Shown here one piece after another: positions 1 to 14,200 of a stretch of 64,000 bases of DNA. The stretch covers positions 87,270,903-87,334,902 of the forward strand of contig OX235262.1 in the NCBI GenBank assembly GCA_944472135.2, in the 5' to 3' direction. This DNA comes from Trichobilharzia regenti (lineage: Eukaryota > Platyhelminthes > Trematoda > Strigeidida > Schistosomatidae). Below the pieces are notes generated by a model that made no database searches, was not told the origin of the DNA, and saw only the letters and a list, made by a program, of their open reading frames with translations. The stretch's first letter is position 1, and every line of letters begins with the position of its first letter. Both the position numbers and the translations under genes were made by a program.

Positions 1-87
1 CTACCGATATCCATGCTGAAAATTCCATACTTGTACCAAAAATACAGTGTGGAATCAAGCTGTAAATCAAAAATCAAAAAAATGTGC
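1..87 (+). repeat. SINE-A repeat, 3' part
   Basis: This is the 3' part of a repeat found again at 13187-13370, 35716-35899 and 50566-50755. Shared landmarks are the GCTACCGAT segment, GAAAATTCCATA and GTGTGGAATCAAGCTGTAA, followed by an A-rich tail. The tRNA-like head, with its A and B boxes, would lie left of the window. The family name SINE-A is only a label for this report. Confidence 0.75.
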
Positions 88-227
88 TTCGAACTTCATC
101 CTTGATTGGCGGATTTCTGCAATAGCTTTATTCCCATCAGTGTTGTGTAATGTCAAGTCTCAAGTGTGGTAAACAGGTTCCAACATTTGTGTTTGTGCCT
201 GAGTGACCTACTAATCTCTTGGTTTAT

Positions 228-1110
228 CTAAAGGGGGAATGTTTTCGACCCATTTAAGACAGACCAAGGGATCAAAGGTTCAGTTACTTGGGCGCAAAGC
301 TGTCCAAATCGGTGACATTTGGCTCCTGCTTGGGGCTCTGAGTTGATGTACCAGTTCACTGAGTTGGCTGCCGAGACGATCGCATATATATCAGCTTCCG
401 AACGTTTGGGTGAGCTGGGGTTTCGGTCCACGATGCTGCTGCTGGGATCTTGCAAGTGGGCAGAGAGTTACCACTTCTTCCTAAAGTAGAAAAGTGTTGT
501 ATGAGATCCACATCCTCACCATTAGAGAACACCAGGTCCAGAGTTGAAGAGAAGTGCTGTGAGTCAGCGCGTGGGCTTAATGACATGTTCGGAATAATGC
601 TGGCGAAGCGCTAGATTCCAACAGTTTATGGTCAAATGAGTTGTCTGAAGATGGCGTTGTAAGGCTTTTCCAGTCAACTGTTGGGGCATCGAAGTCGCCG
701 ACTACGATACTTCGACATTTCGATGTCCAGAAGCCTAGCTTCTCAATTAGGAAGTCCTCTGCACTGCAGTCGGGACTGCGGTATACAACAATGGGGTCCA
801 TATCCTGGCCCATGGAATTAAGTCTGCAGCGTAGAAGTTGGCACGACTCACTTTCGCGAGCGAGTGCGTCTATGCCACGCACGGTTAGGCATTTTTTGAG
901 GAAGATGACTACTCCACCTCTTTTGCGACTTAGTCTGCCCACCCTATGCACTTAGAAGTTTGGCAGGTTAACTTCGTTATCAGCGATATCGACTGTGGGC
1001 CATGTCCCTGTGATGATAATTACATCTCGATTTCAGGAATCTAACATATTACCCAGCTCGGTTCATTTGTTCAATAGGCTGCTGGTGTTTGTGTAGCAAA
1101 CCATCCGTTC
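228..1110 (-). pseudogene. CR1-like non-LTR retrotransposon endonuclease relic
   Basis: Conceptual translation of the minus strand gives pieces of an APE-type endonuclease in three frames. They run from a YTNTSSLLNK-like start near 1100, through VVIFLK and VVGDFDAPTVDW (frame 951-577), then LDLVFSNGEDVDL (586-356), then a linker with VNWYINSEP (455-228). This order matches the endonuclease and post-endonuclease linker of CR1/jockey-type elements. Frameshifts and stops break the frame at least three times, so it is dead. No reverse transcriptase is seen to its left. The exact family is not determined. Confidence 0.7.
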
Positions 1111-2201
1111 AGTTTAGTGCAACCGTGGTTTACCCACAGAGGTTTCGGGGTCATCAAACTTCGAACTCTGACAACCCGACAAATCTTCATCTTAAGGTCT
1201 TTTTCGCCGTTTCGGCGTCGTTAGCTTTATTCTGGGCCTCAGACCGTCTTTTGGCATGGTGTGTCAGACATTAGTCGGCACGTATATGCCTGATCCTTTA
1301 GGAATTTGAGAGTTGCTTAGAATGGCATCTCTCCCTTCTTTGGAGTTTAGTACGACTTAGAGGTGTACAGGCTGATTTACTGCAGGGCCAAGCTTTTTGC
1401 CGATTCTATATACGCTGTGTATTGTTATGCCTGATACTATCTTTGGCAGTAGCTTATCTAAGACATAGAGGTTGTTTTGCTCTAAACAGGAAAAATGCCA
1501 ATGAAAAATCATTAATGAGAAAAATATGGGGTCATACTCGGTCTCACTAACTCTAGAACGTCTACGGTGTTTCCAAACATTTAATAAACCAAACTGCTAT
1601 GCACTAATATGCGATTCCCACGACTGGTAGACACTGATAACAAAATGAAGTGACTGAATATGCTCCTGAAATGCTGTCAGGTCTAGCAGTAAATTGTTTG
1701 TGGTTAGGCTGCCCTAATTCTGAAATATAAATGCTCTGTTGTCATCAGTTAATCATCTTTTTTATTACTTTTAGTAAAAATTGACAGTTCACTGGAAACA
1801 CAGCATCTCTTGTGACTTAGGGCAATGTGTGATAAGGTTGTTTAGAGCGCATGAAAGCTAGGAATATGTAGTAGATCGAAACCAAGATATACATGGAAGT
1901 TCTGAATATTTGAATTTTTAAAATACAAAAAAATCTTCAATCATATCAGAATGTGTAAAAACCATAATTTGGAAATGTTCACTGCCGCGTACAATGTTGT
2001 ATTTAACATGTTTTAACGAACCAAGTGAGAATGGGTGCTTCATCGATTGAAGTTGTACGGCCTAACTGTCAGCTGTTGTACGTTAGAGTGTTGAAGCAAA
2101 TGAAACTTGTCTGATAACAGAGTCCATATGTTTGCACAAGGTTTTGCCGTTTTTCGGTTCGTTTGTTTTTGATTGTCCCAACATTTATTGGACAAAGAAG
2201 A
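1111..2201. other. 5' flank of the Nova-like gene
   Basis: No coding signal recognised. The stretch lies between the CR1-like relic and the first coding exon, so the promoter and 5' UTR of the KH-domain gene may lie here. No promoter motif could be assigned with confidence. Confidence 0.4.
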
Positions 2202-5200
2202 ATGGGAGAAACACCTGAGAAGTCGGAAAAGGAAGTAAAGGGGCTTTCACTATGCTCAAGACGGAGACAAGGTAGTATATTTTTAGTTGTTTCGTGAACA
2301 ATTTGTACTACAGAAATTATTCACCTAAAGATATTAGTGCCATCTATAGCGGTTGGTGCAATTATTGGAAAAGGAGGAGAATCGATTGCGAAGATTCAAA
2401 AAGAAACAGGTGCAAGGATAAAGCTGTCCAAAGTAAATGATCTGTATCCTGGTGAGTCGCTCTGGGCTTTTGCCTAAAAGTAAACCGTTTATTTGCTTTC
2501 TGAAGTCAAACGACACTTAAGGCAGTTAGGAATACCATATATAAACTTCTTAATTGTAAACGGATTGTCTAAACCTTTTTAGGGAACATTTTACAGTTAA
2601 ACTCGGTAAGGTCCTACTGTCTGGATTACTGGTAGTTTCCAGGTTATCTCTCCAACTTCATTATATCCGCTGAAGCTTGGTGAGATTTTAGTGGTTAAAT
2701 GCGGTCTGTGTGACTAATAATGCATAAATTTGGGTTGCACAATGCAGCTGTTTGTTCACATGCCACACATAGTTGCACTTAGTTTTTACAACAAGTTAAC
2801 TCTTTCTAACAACGTACAATATGGTAGTTACTTTGCTTGCAGATGCCGACATGTTTTCATACACCTTAATGTAATGATTTTCGGTTATTCCTGTCGATTA
2901 TTTCTCCCTAATCGCCTACTTTAATATTGATGGGGACCAAAAGTCAAAAATAGCTTGTCACTGTTCACTTGTTTATATTTTGGCTTTAGATTATGTGCTG
3001 TTATTCCTCACTTTAGTGTGTAAACTTGCAATGTATTTATCCACTTAATATTGTTTTGCACAGTGTATTATGCTTTTCTCCTTTAGCTAGTGCATCAGAC
3101 TTGTTTTAATTCCTAAACCGAATTAATTTTTAAGTTCATTACCACTTCTTTGCCAGTCGTTAACACTAATCGTGTATCATCTAGTTTTTTATTGGCTAAC
3201 TGGCTCAGTAAGCCTCATCACACTATGAGGAACTACTTTTGTGACTGCATAAAAATCGTCGATTTTTCATCAGCTGGTCCAGCAAAGCCAATAGGTGAGC
3301 ATTTGTTCGGTAGTTAGCATAATTGTAGAAATCAATTCAAAGCATTGAGCGAGCACATGGCGTCATATAACAAATTCCGTATTCAACATTACATTACATT
3401 TGATGGAGTTTTAACTGTAGACTCGTGCTATAAACAGATTTAGTGATCGATGACACCAACGTTCCTGTTTATAATTGATCCTACTGAAGTCGCTGATTCT
3501 AGTTATCGTATTAAGAAATGCGCGACTCGCTTTAGTTTTATCCAGGTTGTAATATGTGGCAATGAAGCAACGTGGGCAACCACTGTTGTGTATGTCACAC
3601 TTTCGTTTCTTTGAGTAAGCCTACTGTGAACAGCCGTAGTGCTGATTAGTATGACCGGGTAATGAAAACCATTTTAATTCAATGACCCCACTAAGTTCAT
3701 TTATATGGGGTGACTTCAAGCAAGACTTCATAACTGTGTATTTATAAGTATATAATACTTGGTGTGATGTTAACACTGTTGGCGGGTTTTTAATTCTTAG
3801 TATAGTCCCATAATTTTCATCCAGTAGCCAGAAGCGAACCACCAATCAGTGTCATTCCTCGCTGTCCGAGGTAGATCACTGCGACGTGATAGCCTACACA
3901 ATTCAAACCTAGGATACTATGATGTGGTGGACAGTACCATTAGTCTGTGGTCTTGTAGCAAATGCAATTCTCACAGGTGTGGTCGCTTAAATGCTAAAAA
4001 TGTTTCTAAAGGTTGCAAGTATTTTTAGTTTCTGAAAAATGCTTTCATTTTTCTGTGTTTAGATGTTGTAACGTGTATGCTAACATTTATGACTAGTGAT
4101 TCTTAAATTAGTTTCATCTGGCAAAAAACGTTGCATAGTTTTCAGAGCTTTCTCTAGTAACTTTTTGTTTATTCCATCCTCAATTCATCAAGTGTAGTGA
4201 TATTGCAGCTACCAAGTTTTCTTTCTGAACAACCTGAATAGAACATCTTATAGTTTTCTAAACACGTATTGATGCATGCTGAAAGCGTCATTCAATTGAG
4301 TACTTTTAAAAATCTCTTTTAAGCACTCAAACTTTACTAGGTTAAAATAACATTATTTGTTGCAGTGGTAGTTAGAGAGGAACGTATCGTATTTGTTTTC
4401 TCAGAGTTAGTAACACCCTGTGAATTCGCTATGTTGCATTATTATTTATTCCACTTTTAGGCACAGAAGAAAGAGTTTGTCTCATTCAAGGTACTTTAGA
4501 AGGTGTAACTCGGATGCACAATTACATAATGGATTGCGTGTTAGAAAAACCAGAGTGTTCTGATACTCCTGGAACGGTTGTGTCATGTGTTACGACTAAC
4601 ACAGCGCCAGCTTCGCATTCTGAAAGTATTGCCCCAAGTTCCACTGCTCCGGATGACTCTGGCCATGGTGTAACACATTTGAATAGAGGGTCTACGTGGA
4701 CTCATGGTTTGGAATCCTCAGGAAATCGTTTACCATGGGGAAGACATAAGCAGGTAATTTTCACTTATTTTCTCTTTGATATAAATAGAAACTGGTCGTT
4801 TTGTTTCATATCATCTTTCACCATCTTTTAGTTTGGTGTGTTAATTTGAGTTGTTGCCAATTTAACTATTGTGTAGTGATACTAAGTCATTCCTTAATAT
4901 TCCCCATGCTTGTTTCTTTTTTCTCATTTATGCCTTGTTATCTGCTTTCCTTAAAACCTCAGATTCTCCATCTTTATCGGAAATGTTTCTCCAGTTTTGT
5001 GTAAGTCATGTCGTTGAAGCTGTGGTGATTTTTCGTAATGCCACTGTATACTCACCAATTTACTGTATTTACGTACTACTTTTTACTGTTGACTTCAAAG
5101 AAGTCTTTGGGCTTACTTTCATGGTGTATGTACTTCCTAAAACCCTGATATTACCCTAACTTTCTGTAAGCTACCAGAAGAATAATGTCTTAATTTAGGT

Positions 5201-8200
5201 AGAAGAATAAAGTGAATGACATACACAGGGAAGTGATGATTGAGAGTATGCATGTTAATTCAACTTTCAGCGATCAGGGACTTGTGCTGTGTTTTGTCTT
5301 CACTGCAAGGTAACATATTCCAACCAATTCCTGTTGTGTGCTGATCAACTGAATAAGCTGTAAGTGACCTTTGCCAGATACAACCGACTTTTTGAAAGTA
5401 ATTACTTTTATACTGTATTAAAGTGTCGAAATACCAACTGACTTATTAGGCTATTGGGTTTGGGGAAATTCGATTATTGTCACAACCAACTAATTGAATG
5501 AGAAAAGTCGAGGATCAGTGGACAATTGTTTCATGTTTTAGGACTGTTCTACATCCGCATTCACAATCTCATTCTGACGCTGAAAACAGTCTTTAAAGTT
5601 ATTCTTTCTACATTTCATCATTTAGAGAAAAAAAAAACTTTTTCCATCAATTCATCGGAGTAGAAAAAGGAAACATTGTATATTCACACCCATTTAAATG
5701 CGACGATTACTTATGATGTGTATTCATACTAGATAGTTTTCTCTAACTGCACCATCTTTTGGATCTTTCGGTTCATATAAAAGTGAAAAAACAAGGATTA
5801 ATAAATGAAAATTCCATGAAGTCACAAGTTATTGCACAGTTAATTCATACACTATATTCAGCTAAGGTGAATCTTCTTGTATTTGTTTTATTTGAGAAGT
5901 AACGCAATTACATTCCTATTTGTGGTGAGTATCTGGATTTGTGTGCAACTTGCAGTTCTAGTTCTAATTAATATAGCGGCAGATTATATCAAACAAACAT
6001 ATTACCCCTGTAAGTGCTACCAGATAATTTTAATTATTTTCCGCTACGAGAACTGCTTTACTCCTAACTATTTCGTAGATATTTAACTGATTCTGTGATT
6101 TTTATTACAAGATAGTGACTTTCTTTTCATTAGTTCATTTGTTTACCTGCGACTTTTTGTCAATGTTTTATATACAGGTTAAGATTTTGGTGCCTAACTG
6201 CACTGCTGGTCTTGTAATCGGAAAACTGGGTAGTTATGTTCGAGAGATAAAAGACAGAACTGGAGCTTTTATACAAATATCACAGAAGTCTGTTGAGATA
6301 AATTTATTGGAACGATGTATTACTATTGCGGGTGAGCATTGATTATTTGTTATCATTACTGTTACAATCATTCTGAAGATTCATTACATCACCTTTAGTG
6401 TGCGATGGTAATTTTTTTTGATTGCGGTGTTCAATGAAGTGTACTCAGATGATTTAGTTTTCCACCCGTCTCCATTAGTCTTATCAGTGTCTTTTAGTTA
6501 CATCTTTTGGTAAATAGTTCCCGTTTTTGATTTTACTTCGCTATAATAATAGTAATAATGATAGCTTTATTATGCACAATAAGTTTACACAATATGCACA
6601 ATTTTCAGCGTAGTTTGTCGCATAATATTTACTCTTTATCCAGGAGTTTCAAGTAAAACAGCCATCTCCAGTAAATAGTGATGCATTGATGTTAGATATG
6701 AAGAATAAAATAATCTACTACGATATTTTTCCTTGGTCCCTCAGAAATGATCAACGATAGGCTGTAAATCAATAAAAATTGTGCACGAGTACATTTGGAG
6801 ATCCACGGATATAACTAAAATGATTATAACAAGAACTAAAGAAAATAAGATGCATTGTCTCGGGTGGAAATTCAGTAGCCCAAAAATTCACACAGACCAC
6901 CAGCAGTTGATCGATATTTGTTTTTCCGTCAAGTGTGAACGAGTTTCTTTTGTATTTTTGTTTGGTTGTAGGTGAACCTGATCAGTGTCGTGCAGCTGTC
7001 GATTTAGTTCTAGCGAAAATAGCAGAAGACCCTCAGTCGGCCATTTACCCTGTAATTTCCTACTCACATGTGCGTGGTCCTGTTGCAAGTGCTTACCCGA
7101 CCGGATCACCTTTTGCAATCATGCCAGCAGTTCGTTTTCCGCCATGTCAGGCTTCGCATTTACAATTACCCCCTGGACGTGGTGTGTCAGGCGGTGGTAT
7201 TGAGGCATGGGACGGAAATGCATCAGGTGGTGTTGGCTTCTCGCCTGTTTCAAATCCGTTTGGGTCATCTCTTTTTCAAGCAGCTTTACTCCAATTTCAA
7301 GCTGCTGCTATAGCGGCCAATTTAAGCCCAACTAACTACTATCCTACCTTGTCACCTGTCGATGCAACTGCAGCTGATATGTCCACCTTAACTGCTCATG
7401 GATTGTCTACTAACATCAGTTATATGCCATCTGAAGACCCCAGTATTCCACAACCAGCTTTACCGGATTATGGGCAAGGGTTATATTCGTCTACTCCCAC
7501 TGCAAATGTTCCTCTGTTTGGTGGTAGTGGAGGCGCAAGTGGAAGTGGTGCCAATCCCAGTGGAGCAAGTGGGGGGCCTGGAGGGACTTTGATACATGAA
7601 GGTGGTTGGCCTGTTGCAGAATCTCAAATTCAGACGCCGGCGTGTTATGACGCTGCCTATCCGGGACCTCTAAACTTCGGTTGGTTTTTATTGTTTACGT
7701 ACATTATTATGTTTATTTATTAAAGCAGTTTCGTGTAGATCTCTACCTTTTTTGAACATGTGTAATATATTGATCTACACCATAGATTATAGGATTTAGA
7801 TGGAAATTGAAAAGTTTCTTCTATGTGTATGTAATATACATGAACCTGTATCGAAATTTTTCGATGTGTTGATTGGAGTTTATTATCATGGAACTCGTTG
7901 AATTAGTAACACTAAAGTGTAAGTGAATTTTGGTCATATCTTAATCTCAAGATTTTCTTCAGTGTGGCTCATTCATTACCATGTATTCTAACTCTCACTA
8001 CACTTTGCTTCGAATTTCGACAATTTATGCTTAAAGAAAGTCTCTAAACATTTTATAGAATGTTTTTGCAGTAACAGTACTTGGTAGTGAATCTATCGAG
8101 AGTAAAACCCAAATCCGAAATATTCTGTCGGCAAAAAAGTTCTATCAATTACCCTCCTTGTTACCTTATAATACAAATTGTGGTAACAGCAAAAATATAG

Positions 8201-11200
8201 TTACTTGTTGTATACAAAAAGGATTGCATATATTTTATTTAGTGGATATCATTGAAGTCGTCCACTTGTGCAAATGTAATATTTCTTTTGAACTCCTTAC
8301 GTAGGATTGTGGTTAGAGCAGGCTGCTAGCCAATTGGTAGACATTAATCTACGTCAATGTCTAGGTCACTAATATTGGCCGTGAGAAAATATGAACAAGG
8401 CCGATTCAACAACCAATCACAGCAGACTTAACGTGGGCAAATACGATTCGCAGATATATGGCTTAACTTTCCGAGAAACCAGTCATCTTGAGCAAGAAAC
8501 AACCAATCAGAAGACTGTGTTTGTCCTCCTGAATAAACTATAATAATGTACATGAAATATATATAAATACGTGCTGATTTCCGTAATAGAATGATCTGTT
8601 GCCGGCCCTTGTCTTCTGTTGTTACAGATGATTACTCGTAGGGAGTGTGACTGAATACAGTCAATGATGTACGAAAAAGTGTTACTTCTTCCTACTTTTT
8701 ATATCTTTAAGGAAATATTGATATCGGCTTTCTTATTATAAATGAAACTTAAAACGCTATACAGCATAGTGTCAAGGAAGTCGTCATGCATCTGTTATGT
8801 CTTTATTTATAAATTAGCGCACCATTTATTTATGTTAAGACTATGTGAAACTTTAGGATTAGGAATAGTTCTATATAAATGACTGTAGTAACTGACAGCT
8901 GCAGTGTTAGAAAATAGTATCATTTATCCGGTGACTAACTATAACTGGAGACCAACAAACTTGGGAATTATGCGTGTTCCATACAAGATAGAGTTCATTT
9001 GTATAAACTGTGGGATTTTCTAATCTACGGTAACTTGTTTGTTGCATAGCAGCGTGTAATATTACAATAAGAACACCATTATTGTGTCGTACTTATTTTT
9101 TTTATTCCTTCACGTTCCCAGTGGAACATAGGGCTTCAAGTTAGAGATTTGAAGCTTCGGTAGCAGTTGTGTTTATTTTTACAGGATGGAGTTGCTAGCC
9201 CCGTCTCCAACCTACCCTCTTTACCAGTCTTATCACTGTCTTAGCGAGCTAAAGGAATGCGTCGCCGGGGATCGAACCCCGGATCACGTGCGTGGTCGGC
9301 GAGCAATCTACCGCTGAGCCACTGACGTACTTATTTAGACCGCATTTATTAATGCGGTCTATTAATTTCAAGTGTGAAAGCTTATAGCTCATTTTACTTG
9401 TGTGAATACCACGTAATTGTAATAAAATTCAACCCTGATCAACAGCGGAGTCTCACAGACACGCCGTTAATCTCATGACATTGTTTTCAATCCTCACTAT
9501 CACTCCATTATGTATTCTGTAAGACTTCTAATAGTGGATTGTTTTCACTTCAATAGTACACAAAATAGTTTTCTAGTCATTGACTTGTTTTATTACTAGT
9601 GTTTTGGCTGATATTTCCTTTATAACGTTTCTAATACCATTTTGGACACCTACTGCTAAAATATAGCATGTTGTTCTGTCTATTTGGGATAGATGTATTG
9701 GACAGATATTGATTTCACTATCTTTAATAGGGACAGTATGGAATGTTTATGTTCACTTTCATCAACTGACCATAAAGAGAGTCACGTGTGATATTTATAT
9801 GGTTCTTAAAGTTTTTCAATATCCTTTAGGTGAAAATTGGATTGATTTTCAAGTGCTTCTTTTAAAGGAGGAAAAAAGATGTTTCACAGCATTATTGATG
9901 ATCGACAAGATTTTTCTTTTCATCCTGTTTTTAAGGAAATCAATTTTCTTATCTGTGCAGATCTTGTTTATTTTTTCGATTCATTCCTTTTTCTACAAAA
10001 TAAAATGCTAAAATTCTCTCTTTCTTTTTAAAAACTTAATTGGAATTTTGATGTTTGACGTGTAAAATTTTTACAATCAGATGCTTTTGAATCTGTAGAA
10101 TAACCGTTCATTAAAAAAAGTCCTTATTTGATTAGCCACGATACCATCTCTCAACTGCCATACTCGTAGGGTATAGTAATAATAATAACTATTATTATTA
10201 CTCCCTCAGGTCCTGAATGGAACATACGGCTTCATCAACACATCTCTGTTTCATCCTGTTTTCTGCAGTATTCTTTAGCTGGCTCCACGGTTGCCCATTA
10301 GCTCTCATCTCACCACGCAATCTCCTGTATCCCATTCTTGGACCCCTGACTCGTTTTTTGTTCGGCTTCCACTTGATGGCTAGCCTGGTGAGTGATATCA
10401 CCCAACGGTCTCCTCATATGTGTCCAGTCCATCTCCATTTCTTTCGGCATATTTGCTGGACAGTAGGTTTTTGGTTGTTTTGTCGCCAGAGTTCCCTGCT
10501 GGCTGACCATTTTTGACCATCTAATCTCCAGTGTGAAGCCAGCGGAAGCAGGTGTTGATAAAAGTCTGAAGCCTGTCGTAGATGCTTTTGGTGATGCGAT
10601 GCGTGAAGTCTTTGAATCATATCGAAGAGCTGACTTGACTATAGTGTTTAAAATTGGAACCTTGTTCTTCTTGCTTAGTGCAGTAGATTCCTAGACTGAT
10701 TTTTAGATTAATCAAGGTATTTTTCGCTTTTCCTATCCTGGCTTTGACATTTTCATCAGCACCACATGTAGTTCAAAAGATGTCTAGATAATTGGAAGGG
10801 GACTATACAGTAATAAGTATTTTTTTAAAGAAAGGTTACCTAAGATGTGTGTGTATGCAGTTAAGAAGGCAGAATAGAATATTAAAAAAAACATCTTTAA
10901 GATCCAATGTGACAGGTGCCCTGATATAAAGGCTTGACAGTTTGTAATAGTCCTCAGTGGGTCGCGCTATGTCGTGAATTGGCAGAAGTTAGAATTCAAG
11001 AACCATTGGATCGGGTCCCAGTGGTTCAATGGTCTACGAGCTCGCCTTGTAACCAGAAGGTCCTGGGTTCGAACCCCTGTGATGGGTGCGTACTGATGAG
11101 GAGTCCCAAACTAGGACGAAACAGTTGGCTGTCCAGTACTCCCAGGTTTTCCAGTGGTTCTCTAACCAATGTCAGCTCATGATGAAATCCTGTAACCAAT

Positions 11201-14200
11201 CAATCAAATCCCTACAACCCAGCACTTGAATAAAAAATTATTGTTTGAGTCAAATAACATAGTTTCAAGTTTGACTACGATGTGAATGTCTTTATTCTAT
11301 CAGATTCAGTCAATAGTTATCCGTTTTCTTGAAAATAAAACTTACTGTTGTCAATCTAATTTCCACTAGTTTTTAGACTTTCTGGTGCATATATATGCAT
11401 GTTTTACTTATCTCTCTTATCAGTCTAATGAAACTTGTTTAATTCGATTTTAATGCTGTATTTTTCTCTCTCAGTATAGTCCATATGATCTCTCTGAGTT
11501 GTCCACCTGTATTCTCAAAAATATGTTAGCATACCCTCCTGTAACTTTTAATCAATATAAATTAATGTTTTCTAAGAAAATTTATAAAATAAAATAAAAC
11601 AATAGCAACTGGTGAATCATGTCAATATCAAAATAAAATTGACTGAAAAGACTCTGCATACAATTTATTGCGCGTACGTATTTCTGTCAAATAAGTGCAT
11701 AACTGGAATTTTGAAATCATAAGAATGTTGAATTATCTAGTCCATTATAATTTTAACAAAACACTTTCGTTTAACACGAAAATAAACACTCGAATTTATC
11801 ATTTTAGTATGTGTATTTATTAGTACCTTTCTCATTTTTCTTTCTTTTTTTAGCTTTCTATCCAGCCAATCAGTCATTGCTATCTGCGATCGCTTCTAGA
11901 CATCCTAGTGAATCATACCAGTCTCGTGGAGATGTATTTGCGCAAGCCAACCCGTATATGACTGCAATATCTCAACAATCTTTCACTATTCCTTACACTA
12001 CTGCTCCATCTTTAGTTGGTAATACTGGCGGAAATCCTGTCGGTGTTCCTCAGATAGACCCAGGAAGTACTCATCTTGCTACACTTTATCCTGGAATGTC
12101 ACCTTTGTGTTTATCTCAACAATATCCAACAAGTGTTGCCTCAGAAATGGATGTTAAAGTTCCACCTGTTGGGCAGCAATCACCTTCATTGAATGAACTG
12201 TTAAGTTCATTACGTTTAAGCTGCAACACTGAAGATGTCGTATCCGAAATAAATCAAGCTTTTTCAACATTATCACACCATGGGTTTTTGAATTTGGCTG
12301 GAGCAGGACCATTCCCTCTCATATCACCTACAGGTTCACAACCACCTCGTTATATTTCTCCTCTATTTGCCACACATCCACCGTCATCAGCGACAGATAT
12401 CAGGTCTAGTACAATACTACCCGATGGTAAGTTTTACTGAAAGTTCATTCCAGTTTAATGCCTTTATTGAGTTTAGCTTAACCAGTACTGTCCGCCTCTT
12501 AACTCGCAGCCACTTTTTCAATCTTTTGTATTTGACCCAATTGATTGATACCTCATATCTTTTCGCTAAGTTACTCAACCAATTTCCTTTAATTTGTCTT
12601 TTTTAAAGTGGGATATGATGTTACTGCTAGTTTGGTGTAATAAAGACAAGAGGTTTTGTATCTTTATGATGTATAGGACATCCATCCAACTCAGGACCAT
12701 GGTAAAGGAAGGAACAATTTAGTCATTATAAGTGATGACAGGTCACGTAGCTGTCCAGATGCATTCGTGTGTTTTATCGTAGAGGCAAGCATCATATCAG
12801 CATTTGCTCAGTAGGCTTCACATACCTAAATGAAGAAATAAACAGGGAGCAGTTAAGTGTGAACTTTGATGGGAAATTGAAGCGAATAGATTTAGTCAGT
12901 AATGAAGACAAAGTGATAACATATACGTTCAACTAAATATATTGTTTTCTTGCTTGATACTTGCTAGTGGTTGATTAGCTTATAGATTGTCCAGTAGTAA
13001 TGTGACAGTCACTAGAATAACAAAATTGAGCCCTGCGTGGTACTTGGGTTTTCTGGATTACGCAATCGGAATGTGGTATGATAATTTAGAGACATCAGTT
13101 AAGATTGCTTCACCATTAAAGTTTCATGCTGATGAGAAAGTTTGGTTTGTATTTTATTGTTAACAGTTCAGTTATGACACTTAGTCAGTCGGCGGTACAG
13201 TGGTTAGGACTCTCGCCGACCATGCACATGGTTCGAGGTTCGAGCCCACGCCGACGCATACCCGATATCTATGGTCGGCCTGCGAATTTTGGGCTACCGA
13301 TGTCCACGCTGAAAATTCCATAGTTGTACCAAAAGTGCGGTGTGGAATCAAGCTGTAATAAAAAAAAACTCAAAAATCATTTTGTGATTATTCATCTAAA
13401 TTTAATTTGGGTATATCGAGCTTTACTTTGTTATTTCAGTAGTGATGGTGTTGTACGGATCAAATTGCAACATCACTCATCAACATTGAACAAAGCCTTG
13501 AGTGGCAGTCATATGTGTCCCTCAACTTTATCGAGTTTGAAAGGCCTCTGATACTGTCAACCGCGAAGTATTTCGGCGACTGCCTCAAAACTACAGAGTA
13601 CCACGCTGTGAAATCCGGCGGGTGATATTGCACTCCTGGTTGTTGAGTAGAACTCAGATGGAAAGCAACAGGTTGGACGTCTTAGGGTGATATGGAGAAG
13701 ATCATTCAATGAGGAAATTGAAGCTTGTAAGCAGTCGTGGAGCTAGTTGAAGGTGACTACAGAGAATAGAGTGCAACACAAATGAGCCCTATATTCCATT
13801 CGAAACTCACAGGATGAATGATAATAACGTTTCGAGTTGATGTTATGTAAAGAAATCTAAGGAACGATAGTTTAATTCCATATTAGTTTGTTTATTAGAT
13901 GCATCACACAGTGAAACAGTATTATTTACTGGATGACGTTTCAAACAAAACTTATTGTTCATAATCATATCAATCATAATCACACGACTTCGAAACTTGA
14001 GTTTTACTGTTTTCTTTGTTCTCTTCTATTTGTTGTAGGGGTAATAGAATTTTCCGGATACTACCCCTACGACAAATAGGAGAGAACAAAGAAAACAGTA
14101 AAACTCAAGTTTCGAAGTCGTGTGATTATGATTGATATGATTATGAACAATAAGTTTTGTTTGAAACGTCATCCAGTAAATAATACTGTTTCACTGTGTG

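Larger units (their letters stand above)
7680..11853 (+). other. Nova-like gene, intron 5 (repeat-bearing)
   Basis: 4174 bp, from a weak donor GTTGGT to a pyrimidine-rich TTTTTTTAG acceptor. It holds a SINE-B copy (9108-9330, minus), an RTE-like 3' relic (10198-10640, minus) and a SINE-C copy (11013-11197). The rest, including 7740-9100, shows nothing recognised. Confidence 0.7.

Noticed and set aside
9253..9330. Candidate tRNA gene on the minus strand
   Set aside because: It has A and B boxes, but the same head with a shared SINE body occurs at 41270-41488 and the cloverleaf is imperfect, so it is a tRNA-derived SINE.
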